A DNA stretch of 64,000 nucleotides from Mycolicibacterium moriokaense (GTDB lineage Bacteria > Actinomycetota > Actinomycetes > Mycobacteriales > Mycobacteriaceae), in assembly GCF_003201655.1 (NCBI RefSeq), contig NZ_QJJU01000026.1, positions 1 to 64,000 on the forward strand, read 5' to 3'. Under the pieces are notes generated by a model that made no database searches, was not told where the DNA came from, and was given only the letters and a program-made list of their open reading frames with translations. Numbering within the stretch: position 1 is the stretch's first letter; every line of letters begins with the position of its first letter. The translations under genes were made by a program, and so were the position numbers. Positions 1 through 6,461 of the stretch are shown piece after piece.

Positions 1-1
1 G

Positions 2-88
2 AAACGATTCGGCTGGGACAACCCCACCAACCGCCTCAACCGCCTACTCTCAGCACCGACAGAAACCACTGTTGCAACCAAACCTTGA
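2..88 (+). pseudogene. C-terminal end of a possible IS30-like transposase, cut by the window edge
   Basis: An open frame enters from the left edge and stops with TGA after 28 codons. The visible residues include KRFGWDNPTNRLNRLLS and end in TTVATKP. A GW-D/N-P-x-x-R-L stretch shortly before the stop resembles the ends of IS30-family transposases in actinobacteria. This is family resemblance over a very short stretch, and no terminal inverted repeat can be verified. It could be an intact element lying mostly outside the window or a fragment. Confidence 0.4.
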
Positions 89-105
89 ATCCGCCCGAGA
101 AGAAA

Positions 106-131
106 TCCGCCAAAACGTTGATCTCGGCGGA
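106..131. terminator. short stem-loop between the edge ORF and the hydrolase operon
   Basis: TCCGCC (106-111) and GGCGGA (126-131) can pair around a 14-base loop. The element lies between the ends of two convergent genes, where a bidirectional terminator would be expected. There is no clean U-run, so it is only terminator-like. Confidence 0.3.
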
Positions 132-134
132 GGT

Positions 135-905
135 TTAGTCCGGCACCAATGAGCCGGTGGGCTTGGTCGTCGTTGCGTGCACGAGTAGCTCGGCCAGTTC
201 CCGCGGCCTGCTCAGGAACGGCGAATGCGACGTGTCGATGGTCAGCTGCTCGACGCCGAGACGGCGGGTCACCGTGTCGGCCAGCCACCGCGGCATCGAC
301 TGGTCCTGAAGGCAGCGGATGAAGCTGCGGGGCAGATCGGCCGCCCAGAATGTAGGGACCGATACCGGTGTCACGGTCGTGTCGCCGAACCTCTCCGGGC
401 CGAGACGCTCGAAAGCCCAACGGGCCGTCGCCTCGTCGCAGTCGTGGTAGAAGTACTTCCACGCGCCATCGAAGTCAGCGAACCACATCGCACCGTCGTC
501 GTCGAACTTCAAGTAGCCCAACATCTCTCCCACGTCGGCGTCGAACTCGCCCTCCTCGGAGTCGCGCATCGCCATGGCTTCGGGATAGGTGCGGCCTTCG
601 CGGGGCAACGCGGCGGCGACGTAGGTGATGTGGCTGACGAGCTCGGGCGCGGCGTCCGCGGCCAGGGTGGCGTCGAAGCCGCCGCCCGAGTGGCCGACGA
701 GTACATTTTTTGTCTGGCTGCCGGGCCGCAGGGCCGAGACGATCGCATCGCGGCGATTGGCCAGTGTCGATTCCTCGTCGATGCGTGCGCCGTGACCCGG
801 AAGGTCTACCGCGACACCTTCATGGCCCAACTCTTCGAGCGCGGCGATCGTTTGCTCCCAACACCATGCGGCGTGAAAACCGCCGTGCACGAAGACAAAA
901 CGCAT
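135..905 (-). CDS. alpha/beta-fold hydrolase (esterase-like)
   Basis: A 256-residue single-domain alpha/beta hydrolase. The N-terminal FVHGGFHAAW supplies the oxyanion-hole HG-G motif. The nucleophile elbow GHSGGG puts the catalytic serine near residue 73, and SHSPFLSRP near the C-terminus supplies the catalytic histidine. It resembles the salicylate/methyl-ester esterase group of the superfamily, but the substrate is unknown. The ATG at 905 overlaps the stop of the upstream DUF1330 gene as TGATG, which indicates translational coupling, and an in-frame upstream extension would be low-complexity Arg-rich sequence. It is the last gene of the P450/ferredoxin operon, so a role in hydrolysing an ester or lactone from that pathway is inferred. 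Confidence 0.85.
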   Translation of the reverse strand: MRFVFVHGGFHAAWCWEQTIAALEELGHEGVAVDLPGHGARIDEESTLANRRDAIVSALRPGSQTKNVLVGHSGGGFDATLAADAAPELVSHITYVAAALPREGRTYPEAMAMRDSEEGEFDADVGEMLGYLKFDDDGAMWFADFDGAWKYFYHDCDEATARWAFERLGPERFGDTTVTPVSVPTFWAADLPRSFIRCLQDQSMPRWLADTVTRRLGVEQLTIDTSHSPFLSRPRELAELLVHATTTKPTGSLVPD

Positions 906-1189
906 CAGAGGCCGGAAACGATGACGCCGTTGCAATCGGCCGCCGCCTGACGCAGCTTGGCCGCCTCCTGATAGGCGTCGGAGTGATACCACTCGCGGGC
1001 AGCCTCGACCGACTCGAATTCGAGGAGGACGGTCTGGGGGCCGTGCCATTCACCCTCTAGCGCCTCGGGCTTCGGGTCGAACGACAGCAGCGTCGCGCCC
1101 GCCATCGCCTTTCCGGCCAGCTTGCCGTACTCGGCAAACCCGGCAGGATCCTTTACGTCCTCGGTGATGATGATGTAGCCCTTCGGCAT
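905..1189 (-). CDS. DUF1330 family small protein
   Basis: A 94-residue protein with the ferredoxin-like alpha/beta fold of the DUF1330/dimeric alpha-beta barrel group (PKGYIIITEDVKDPAGFAEY at the start, LEFESVEAAREWYHSDAYQ in the middle). The biochemical role of DUF1330 proteins is not established; they often accompany catabolic genes. The start at 1189 is chosen because AAGGAG lies at the right distance upstream; longer in-frame starts overlap the ferredoxin. It lies 16 bases downstream of the ferredoxin gene, in the same operon as the P450. Confidence 0.8.
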   Translation of the reverse strand: MPKGYIIITEDVKDPAGFAEYGKLAGKAMAGATLLSFDPKPEALEGEWHGPQTVLLEFESVEAAREWYHSDAYQEAAKLRQAAADCNGVIVSGL

Positions 1190-1205
1190 TCGATCTCCTT
1201 GGTCT

Positions 1206-1397
1206 TCAGTCGATTTCGCTGATGGCTTTTTCGGGGCAGTTGTCGATGGCGTCCTTGGCACCGCCCTCGAGTCCGGAGGGCACCTCCGACGGGTCGGCGA
1301 CCGCGTAGCCGTCGTCGTGCATGTGAAAAACCTCCGGGCACAGCGTCAGGCACATGCCGTGGCCGCGGCACCGGTCCTCGTCGACGGTGACTTTCAT
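1206..1397 (-). CDS. 3Fe-4S-type ferredoxin with a His in the cluster motif, P450 partner
   Basis: A 63-residue ferredoxin whose cluster motif is CRGHGMCLTLCP followed by a distal CPEKAI. The second cysteine of a classic 4Fe-4S motif is replaced by His13, leaving Cys10, Cys16, Cys20 and Cys54. Mycobacterial P450-associated ferredoxins with a non-Cys residue here are known and usually carry a 3Fe-4S cluster. The start codon overlaps the P450 stop as ATGA, so the two are translationally coupled. The inferred job is to pass electrons from a ferredoxin reductase, not in this window, to the P450 at 1394-2668. Confidence 0.93.
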   Translation of the reverse strand: MKVTVDEDRCRGHGMCLTLCPEVFHMHDDGYAVADPSEVPSGLEGGAKDAIDNCPEKAISEID

Positions 1398-2668
1398 ATC
1401 GGGTCGAACTCCAAATGCAACTCGGTGAGCCCACGCAGGATGTAGGTCGGAATGTATTGGTAATTGCGGTCAGACGCCGGTCCGTGATGGGCCTCGCTGA
1501 TCCTGATGTCGCTGGTCCGGTCGAGCAGTCGCTCGAGCCCGACCCGAGTCTCGGCGCGGGCCAGCGGCGCACCGGGACAGCTGTGGATTCCGCGGCCGAA
1601 GGCAAGGTGCTGGCGGGCGTTCTTGCGGTCGGGGTCGAACGTGTCGGGATCATCGAAGCGGCGCGGATCGCGGTTGGCGGCGCCGTTGATCACCATCAAG
1701 GTGCAGCCTGCGGCTATCGCCTCCTCGCCGACAGTCGTTGGCACACGCGACAATCGGAAGTCGCCCTTGACCGGGCTCTCGATGCGCAGGCACTCCTCGA
1801 TGAAGTTCGGCAGCAGGCTGCGGTCGTCGCGAAGCCGTCGCTGAATGTCGGGGCGGTCCCCCATCACCTTCAACGCGGTACTGAGAAGCCGGACGGTCGT
1901 TTCCTGGCCCGCCGAGAATACGTTGGTGGCGACCCGAACGACGTCGCCGACCTCGGGCATCGTCCCGTCAGGGAAGGTCGCCGTCGCCAGCCCGGTCAGC
2001 ACGTCGTCGCGTGGCTCGGCCCGACGTTCCTCGACGTAGGTCGCGAAGACCTCATAGAGGTACTCGAGCGGGGTCTTGTTCATCGTCTTCTCGGCATTGC
2101 CCACCGCGCTGCCGTGCGTGCCGCGTGCCAGCCGCTCCAGGAGATCGTCACGGTCCTCTTCGGGCACTCCCAATAGGTCGGCGATGACGCGCAGCGTGAA
2201 CGGGCCTGCGAACCCCTTGATGAACTCGCCTTCACCAGGGGCGAGGAAGTCGTCGAGGATATCGTCGGCAAGCTGCCACATCGCGTCCTCGTTCTCCTTG
2301 AGGCGCTTGGGTGTGATCAGCCGCATCAGCAGCGCGCGGTGATTGGTGTGCGTCGGCGGGTCGAGAGTCGGCAGCTGGTCGCTGAACGGAATCTCGTCAC
2401 GATGCTTGACGATGAGATCGGTGACGTCGTCCCCTTCGAGTGGGACAGGAAACCCAGGAAACGGCCCGGTCACCGAGATGCACGACGAGAACGTCGCCTC
2501 GTCGTTGTAGACGTCGACGGCCTCCTGCCAACCGGTCACCATCGTCACGCCGTAGTGGTCCTCACGGCTGACCGGGCACTTGTTGCGAAGTGCCTCGTAG
2601 AACCGGTACGGGTCGTCCGTCAGGCGACCGTCCTTGAAGAAATCGACCGAGGTGAGGTCCTCCGTCAT
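1394..2668 (-). CDS. cytochrome P450
   Basis: A 424-residue soluble bacterial P450. The I-helix oxygen-binding motif is SAGQETT, the K-helix ExxR is EECLR, and the heme loop is FGRGIHSCPGAPLAR with the thiolate ligand near Cys364. It is clearly paralogous to the P450 at 22338-23618: both share LTPKRLKENE before the C-helix region and the sequence ISEAxHG near the end. The CYP family number is not certain from memory. Start 2668 (MTEDLTSVDFF) is preferred over an upstream in-frame ATG because it matches the N-terminus of the paralogue. It heads a four-gene operon and has an operator-like inverted repeat just upstream at 2700-2714. Confidence 0.95.
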   Translation of the reverse strand: MTEDLTSVDFFKDGRLTDDPYRFYEALRNKCPVSREDHYGVTMVTGWQEAVDVYNDEATFSSCISVTGPFPGFPVPLEGDDVTDLIVKHRDEIPFSDQLPTLDPPTHTNHRALLMRLITPKRLKENEDAMWQLADDILDDFLAPGEGEFIKGFAGPFTLRVIADLLGVPEEDRDDLLERLARGTHGSAVGNAEKTMNKTPLEYLYEVFATYVEERRAEPRDDVLTGLATATFPDGTMPEVGDVVRVATNVFSAGQETTVRLLSTALKVMGDRPDIQRRLRDDRSLLPNFIEECLRIESPVKGDFRLSRVPTTVGEEAIAAGCTLMVINGAANRDPRRFDDPDTFDPDRKNARQHLAFGRGIHSCPGAPLARAETRVGLERLLDRTSDIRISEAHHGPASDRNYQYIPTYILRGLTELHLEFDPI

Positions 2669-2699
2669 GCGCTGCTCCGTTTCACCGATCTCGGATGAC

Positions 2700-2714
2700 G
2701 AGAACGGGACTCTC
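2700..2714. promoter_or_regulatory. operator-like inverted repeat upstream of the P450
   Basis: GAGAAC-GGG-ACTCTC lies 32 bases upstream of the P450 start. It resembles the palindrome family GAGAAT-N3-ATTCTC found at 48108, 56107 and 56902, with two arm mismatches. Membership of that regulon is an inference. Confidence 0.4.
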
Positions 2715-2793
2715 ATCTTTGAGTATTAGATTTCCACAGTGGCGGGCCTGCGTCAACGAGAGGGTCGTGCACCCGCTCAGCACTCCCGCGCGA

Positions 2794-3639
2794 TCACTGG
2801 ATGGGCTCGTCGCCGAGCACCGTGGTGCGCAGCATTTCGCGTGGCGAGTCGGGGTCGTACGGTGCCGCCCGATGCAGGACGCCCCGGTTGTCCCAGATGA
2901 CGGTGTCACCGACCGACCAGTTGTGGCTGTACACCTTGCCGGCACCGGTGGCACGGTCGAGCAACTCCGCCAACAGGGCCCTTCCCTCGTCGATATCCAT
3001 GCCGACGACGTAGTCGGCCGACGCCCCGAGCACCAGCGACTTGCGGCCGCTGCGGTGCGTCCACACCAGCGGATGGTCGTGGGTGCGCCTGGACCGCCAT
3101 TTCGCAAGCACCTCCGGTGACGGGTCGGGGGTGACCCGGCGCTGGGAGGCCTCGAGGGAGTGCACGACGCGCAGCGACCCGTAGCGGCCCTTCTCCCCGT
3201 CGCTCAACCCGTCATAGGCCGCGTACGAGTTCGCGAATTCGGTCTCACCGCCGGATTCGGCGACTTGCTTCGCGGACAGCACGGTGGCCATCTGGGGGAC
3301 GGCGTCCCCGATCGGGGTGCACCCGTCGACATGCCAGTCGAAGGTGGCGCGCAGGTAGTCGGCGGAGGAGTTCTTCGACTTGTCCAGCGTGACCGGGTAG
3401 ATGCCTGCGATGGGATGGTGCCCATCGGAGGAATGGTCGATCTCGCCGAGCCGGCGGCAGAATTGCACCTGCGCTTCGGGATTCAGTCCGAGGCCCGGAA
3501 ACACCAGCACGCCATTGTCCTCGAGCGCCTCGAGCACCGCTGCGCCGAGCGCGTCGTCGCTGTCCAGCCGGTCGGCGTCGACGCCGATAACCTCGGCGCC
3601 CACTGAGTCAGTCAGTTTGTTGATCGTCAGCAGGCTCAT
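2794..3639 (-). CDS. TauD/TfdA-family Fe(II)/2-oxoglutarate dioxygenase
   Basis: A 281-residue member of the TauD/TfdA fold. The Fe(II)-binding HxD is in FDWHVDGCTP, and the distal histidine with the 2-oxoglutarate-binding arginine lies in the C-terminal WDNRGVLHRA...LRTTV segment. The family hydroxylates aliphatic or aromatic substrates using 2-oxoglutarate and O2. Its start overlaps the stop of the small protein gene as ATGA, so it is translated with the Rieske module. A paralogue with the same neighbours lies at 36300-37130. Substrate unknown; it may act on the Rieske product or the same substrate series. Confidence 0.92.
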   Translation of the reverse strand: MSLLTINKLTDSVGAEVIGVDADRLDSDDALGAAVLEALEDNGVLVFPGLGLNPEAQVQFCRRLGEIDHSSDGHHPIAGIYPVTLDKSKNSSADYLRATFDWHVDGCTPIGDAVPQMATVLSAKQVAESGGETEFANSYAAYDGLSDGEKGRYGSLRVVHSLEASQRRVTPDPSPEVLAKWRSRRTHDHPLVWTHRSGRKSLVLGASADYVVGMDIDEGRALLAELLDRATGAGKVYSHNWSVGDTVIWDNRGVLHRAAPYDPDSPREMLRTTVLGDEPIQ

Positions 3640-3977
3640 GGCACCGGCTCCCCAATTCGGTCGATGACGGCGTCTGCGGAGTCGGCGGGTTTCTGTGTCC
3701 CGAAGACCTCGACGGCCATCGAGATCATGATCATCGAGTAGACGAGGTGCAGAAGATTCAGCGCGTCGTCGGGCACGCCATCGAGCGGGAACTTGTCGCA
3801 GTACTCGATCGCTTCCTCGAAGCGTGGCGAGAACGCGTCGTAGAACGCGCGGATCTCCGGCATCGGCGTGGTCAACCGGGCGTTCCACCGCTCCGGTTCC
3901 GTTGCCAGGCACCACTTCTCGGCGAAGGGCTCGAATTCGGCGAATGCGCTGGGCAGTCGGGTATCGGACACAGTCAC
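3636..3977 (-). CDS. small conserved protein of the Rieske module (copy 1)
   Basis: A predicted 113-residue protein that I cannot assign to a named family. It carries the shared pattern of four paralogues in this window: an FAEFEPFAEKWCL start, ERWNARL, a FYDAF(S)PR-EE segment, CDKFPLD-VPDD, then a hydrophobic helix YSMIMISMAVEVF and a short tail. There is no metal motif and no signal peptide; the hydrophobic stretch could be buried or an interface. Its GTG start overlaps the Rieske stop as GTGA, and its own stop overlaps the TauD start as ATGA. This strict position suggests an accessory subunit or maturation partner of the oxygenase. An in-frame GTG at 3971 is an alternative start. Confidence 0.8.
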   Translation of the reverse strand: MTVSDTRLPSAFAEFEPFAEKWCLATEPERWNARLTTPMPEIRAFYDAFSPRFEEAIEYCDKFPLDGVPDDALNLLHLVYSMIMISMAVEVFGTQKPADSADAVIDRIGEPVP

Positions 3978-5233
3978 ACCCCCACCGGGCTGCGCTCGTT
4001 GCGGTAGTCCTCGACCCAATCGACCGCCACCTTGTGAAGGTGCCGGACCAGGATCTCTTGATCGTTGAGCGGAAAGTCGTCGACGACGCCGGTCTCCAAC
4101 GCGGCCTGGGTGCCGCCGAGCATGCCTGCGTCCTGCAACGCGAACTCCTTGAGCACGACCGAGGCGACCTCGTGTTCGATACGCTCCCGCACGGTGCGCG
4201 CGGGATGGAATGCGTTGTAGGCCTCGAACTTGTGGGTGTTGTACGACGTCGGCCAGTAGCGATAGAGCAGGTACCACCCGTGGTAGATCAGGATCTCAAG
4301 GTTCGGGAAGATCTGGAAGTTGGTGATGCCCCACGGCTCGATTCCGCCGGGGTTCAGTCCTGCCGACTGGTGCGTCTCCGGTGTCCGCCACGGCCCCACC
4401 AGGCCACTGCGCGTCGCCCGCTCGACGGGGTACATGTACTCGGGTGCGAGCAGCCACCGCCGGGTTCCTGCGGTGGACACCAACCGGTGCGGACCGTCGA
4501 TCTGGAAGTGTCCGCACTCGAACGTGGTGTTGGGTTGACGTACCTCGGTCGGCACCTGCTGGGAGTGCAGCGACGGCACGTGGTAGTACTCCTGGAAAGC
4601 ATCGGCGAAGATCTTCCAGTTGCTGTTGTTGTGAGCGACGAAATCGTAACGCTCGGTCATCAATTCGAACGGATAGTCGTCGAGGGCGGTGATCATCGGA
4701 CCGAGGAAATCGCGGAGGGTCTGCCGGGGTTGCGGATCGAGGTTGATGAAGATGAACCCGTTCCAGACGTCACAGTGCACCGGGCTCAACCCGTACTGCG
4801 CATTGTCGAGGTCGAAGAACTCACCGGGCTGCTGAACGAAGGTCAGTGCGCCTTCGAGATCGTAACGCCAGCCGTGGTACTTGCAGGTGAACTGCCTGCA
4901 GGCGCCCTTGACCTCCTCGTTCGGAAAGTCGTTCCACACCAGTTTGTTTCCGCGGTGCCGGCAGACGTTGTAAAAGGCGCGGATCTGTTGATCCTTGCCT
5001 TTCACCACGATCACCGACGTCTTGGCGGCGTCGATCTCCTTGGTGAGGTAGCTGCCGACACGGGGCAGTTCCTCAACGCGGCCGACGTTGAGCCACGTGC
5101 GCTTGAAAATGGCCTCGCGCTCCATTTCGTAGAACTCCGGTGAGGTCGAGTCGCGGAAAGACACCGGTCCGGTGCCGAGCTCCGGATAGTGCTCGGTCCA
5201 GCTGCCCTCGGCCGGCTTAGGCCACCGCTGCAT
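3974..5233 (-). CDS. Rieske non-heme iron oxygenase, alpha subunit (copy 1)
   Basis: A 419-residue ring-hydroxylating oxygenase alpha subunit. The N-terminal Rieske domain binds a 2Fe-2S cluster through CRH (Cys91, His93) and CKYH (Cys117, His120). The catalytic domain has the mononuclear iron motif DAFQEYYHVPSLH with ligands near His218 and His223. The enzyme activates O2 for hydroxylation of a ring or similar substrate, and needs an electron-transfer partner; the 2Fe-2S ferredoxin at 6027-6338 in the same operon is a candidate. No classical beta subunit is encoded next to it; instead the small protein at 3636-3977 follows with overlap. Closest in-window relatives are at 10365 and 48676. Confidence 0.95.
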   Translation of the reverse strand: MQRWPKPAEGSWTEHYPELGTGPVSFRDSTSPEFYEMEREAIFKRTWLNVGRVEELPRVGSYLTKEIDAAKTSVIVVKGKDQQIRAFYNVCRHRGNKLVWNDFPNEEVKGACRQFTCKYHGWRYDLEGALTFVQQPGEFFDLDNAQYGLSPVHCDVWNGFIFINLDPQPRQTLRDFLGPMITALDDYPFELMTERYDFVAHNNSNWKIFADAFQEYYHVPSLHSQQVPTEVRQPNTTFECGHFQIDGPHRLVSTAGTRRWLLAPEYMYPVERATRSGLVGPWRTPETHQSAGLNPGGIEPWGITNFQIFPNLEILIYHGWYLLYRYWPTSYNTHKFEAYNAFHPARTVRERIEHEVASVVLKEFALQDAGMLGGTQAALETGVVDDFPLNDQEILVRHLHKVAVDWVEDYRNERSPVGV

Positions 5234-5269
5234 GCGGACCTCCCTGTCGTGGTTGGGAATCCGACATCG

Positions 5270-6013
5270 TCACATCACCGACCCGCCGTTGACACCTAAG
5301 GTCTGTCCGGTGATGAAGCCCGCCTCATCGGAACACAGGAATCCGACCGCGGCGGCGATGTCGTCGCCGGTGCCCAGGTGTCCGAGTGGGACGCTCGCGG
5401 CCATCTGCTCATTGGAGGGCAGGTGACCCGCGGCCTGGCCCTGATGCTGCATCGGTGTCTCGATGGCCGACGGCGGAATGTTGTTCACCGTGATGCCAAT
5501 CGCCCCGTACTCACGAGCGAGCGACTTGGTCAGCGACAGCAGCGCACCCTTGGATGCCGCGTAATGCGCCATCCCGGGCGAGCCGCGCTGGGCACTCGAC
5601 GACGAGATCATCACGATGCGACCCCATCCCGCATCCACCATGTCCGGCACCGCGACCTGACAGCAATGGAACGTCCCGGTCAGGTTCACCGCGATCAGCC
5701 GATCCCATGCCGCTGCGGTGATTTCGGTGAACGACGCGAAATCCACCACGCCCGCACTCGTGACGAGGATGTGTACCGGGCCGAGCTCGGTGCGCACTTT
5801 CGCGAAAGCCTCTTCGACGGCGGAACGATCGCTGACGTCGGCCGCGACCGCCAGCGCCGTCACGCCATCGGAACGCAACTCTTCGCAAACGCGTTGCGCG
5901 GCTTCGCCGTCGAGATCCAGCACGGCCACTTTGTGCCCACGCCTGCCCAACTCGTGACAGGTCGCTTCACCCATGCCGGACGCGCCTCCGGTGACCATCG
6001 CTACTCGGCTCAT
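5270..6013 (-). CDS. SDR family oxidoreductase
   Basis: A 247-residue classical short-chain dehydrogenase. It shows the cofactor motif TGGASGMG near residue 8, the NAG-like TSAG, the catalytic Ser in SSSSAQ and YAASK. The C-terminal GQTLGVNGG is typical of the FabG-like group. It differs from the five mycofactocin-type SDRs in this window because it lacks the GAARGQGRSHAVRLA signature. It lies between a ferredoxin and the Rieske oxygenase, so it probably oxidises the hydroxylated or cis-diol product. Substrate unknown. Confidence 0.92.
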   Translation of the reverse strand: MSRVAMVTGGASGMGEATCHELGRRGHKVAVLDLDGEAAQRVCEELRSDGVTALAVAADVSDRSAVEEAFAKVRTELGPVHILVTSAGVVDFASFTEITAAAWDRLIAVNLTGTFHCCQVAVPDMVDAGWGRIVMISSSSAQRGSPGMAHYAASKGALLSLTKSLAREYGAIGITVNNIPPSAIETPMQHQGQAAGHLPSNEQMAASVPLGHLGTGDDIAAAVGFLCSDEAGFITGQTLGVNGGSVM

Positions 6014-6026
6014 CGACGTTCGCTTC

Positions 6027-6338
6027 CTACTCGTAGACCACGCGTACCGTGCGGCTCGTCGGCAACGCCTGGCAGGTCAGCACCCAGCCTTCGGCGACCT
6101 CGTCATCTTCGAGCGCGTCGTTGTTCACCATCCGGGCACTGCCCTCGATGATTCGCGCCATACACGTTCCGCAGGAGCCGGTTTCACACAAATACGGTGC
6201 CTGCAACCCGGCTGAGCGCGCGGTCTGCAGCAGAGTGTCGCCGGTTCGGTACGTCGCTGTCGTGGTCCGGCGGTCCAGTTCGATGACGACCTCCTCGGTC
6301 GCGACGACGGCGACATCCATCCCGGTATGCTCGCTCAT
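6027..6338 (-). CDS. plant-type 2Fe-2S ferredoxin
   Basis: A 103-residue protein with the plant-type motif CETGSCGTC (Cx4Cx2C) and a distal LTCQALP cysteine, four ligands in all. It resembles the C-terminal ferredoxin domain of phthalate-dioxygenase-type reductases but has no FAD or NAD domain attached. It is the first gene of the operon that contains SDR, Rieske oxygenase, small protein and TauD, so it is the likely electron donor to the oxygenase. A separate reductase is not visible here. The start at 6338 (MSEHTGMDV) leaves the operator 16 bases upstream; the longer frame runs through that operator and is unlikely. Confidence 0.9.
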   Translation of the reverse strand: MSEHTGMDVAVVATEEVVIELDRRTTTATYRTGDTLLQTARSAGLQAPYLCETGSCGTCMARIIEGSARMVNNDALEDDEVAEGWVLTCQALPTSRTVRVVYE

Positions 6339-6353
6339 CGAAAGCAATGTTAT

Positions 6354-6383
6354 CAAGTACTTGCCATTATTGGCAAGTACTTG
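6354..6383. promoter_or_regulatory. double palindromic operator between the ferredoxin and sulfatase genes
   Basis: Two copies of the 10-bp palindrome CAAGTACTTG are nested in a larger perfect inverted repeat: CAAGTACTTGCC (6354-6365), spacer ATTATT, GGCAAGTACTTG (6372-6383). It lies between two divergent genes, as expected for a repressor site controlling both. The core fits CAAGnnCTTG, the reported core of the KstR2 operator of mycobacteria, and would also suit a MarR protein. Related single sites occur at 11687 and 12913. Confidence 0.85.
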
Positions 6384-6461
6384 GTCGGCGGTGTGCTGAT
6401 CTCCTCGCAGCTGTGCACGGTAAACGCGTCGCGGGACCACTGCTTGGAACTACCATTCACC

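Noticed and set aside
3824..5143. A 439-residue plus-strand frame opposite Rieske copy 1
   Set aside because: It is a shadow of the Rieske gene, whose iron ligands are complete on the minus strand.
3974..6338. 3-ketosteroid 9-alpha-hydroxylase KshA/KshB
   Set aside because: The oxygenase and a separate 2Fe-2S ferredoxin do not fit: KshB is a fused FAD/NAD/2Fe-2S reductase, and the oxygenase N-terminus does not match KshA as I know it.
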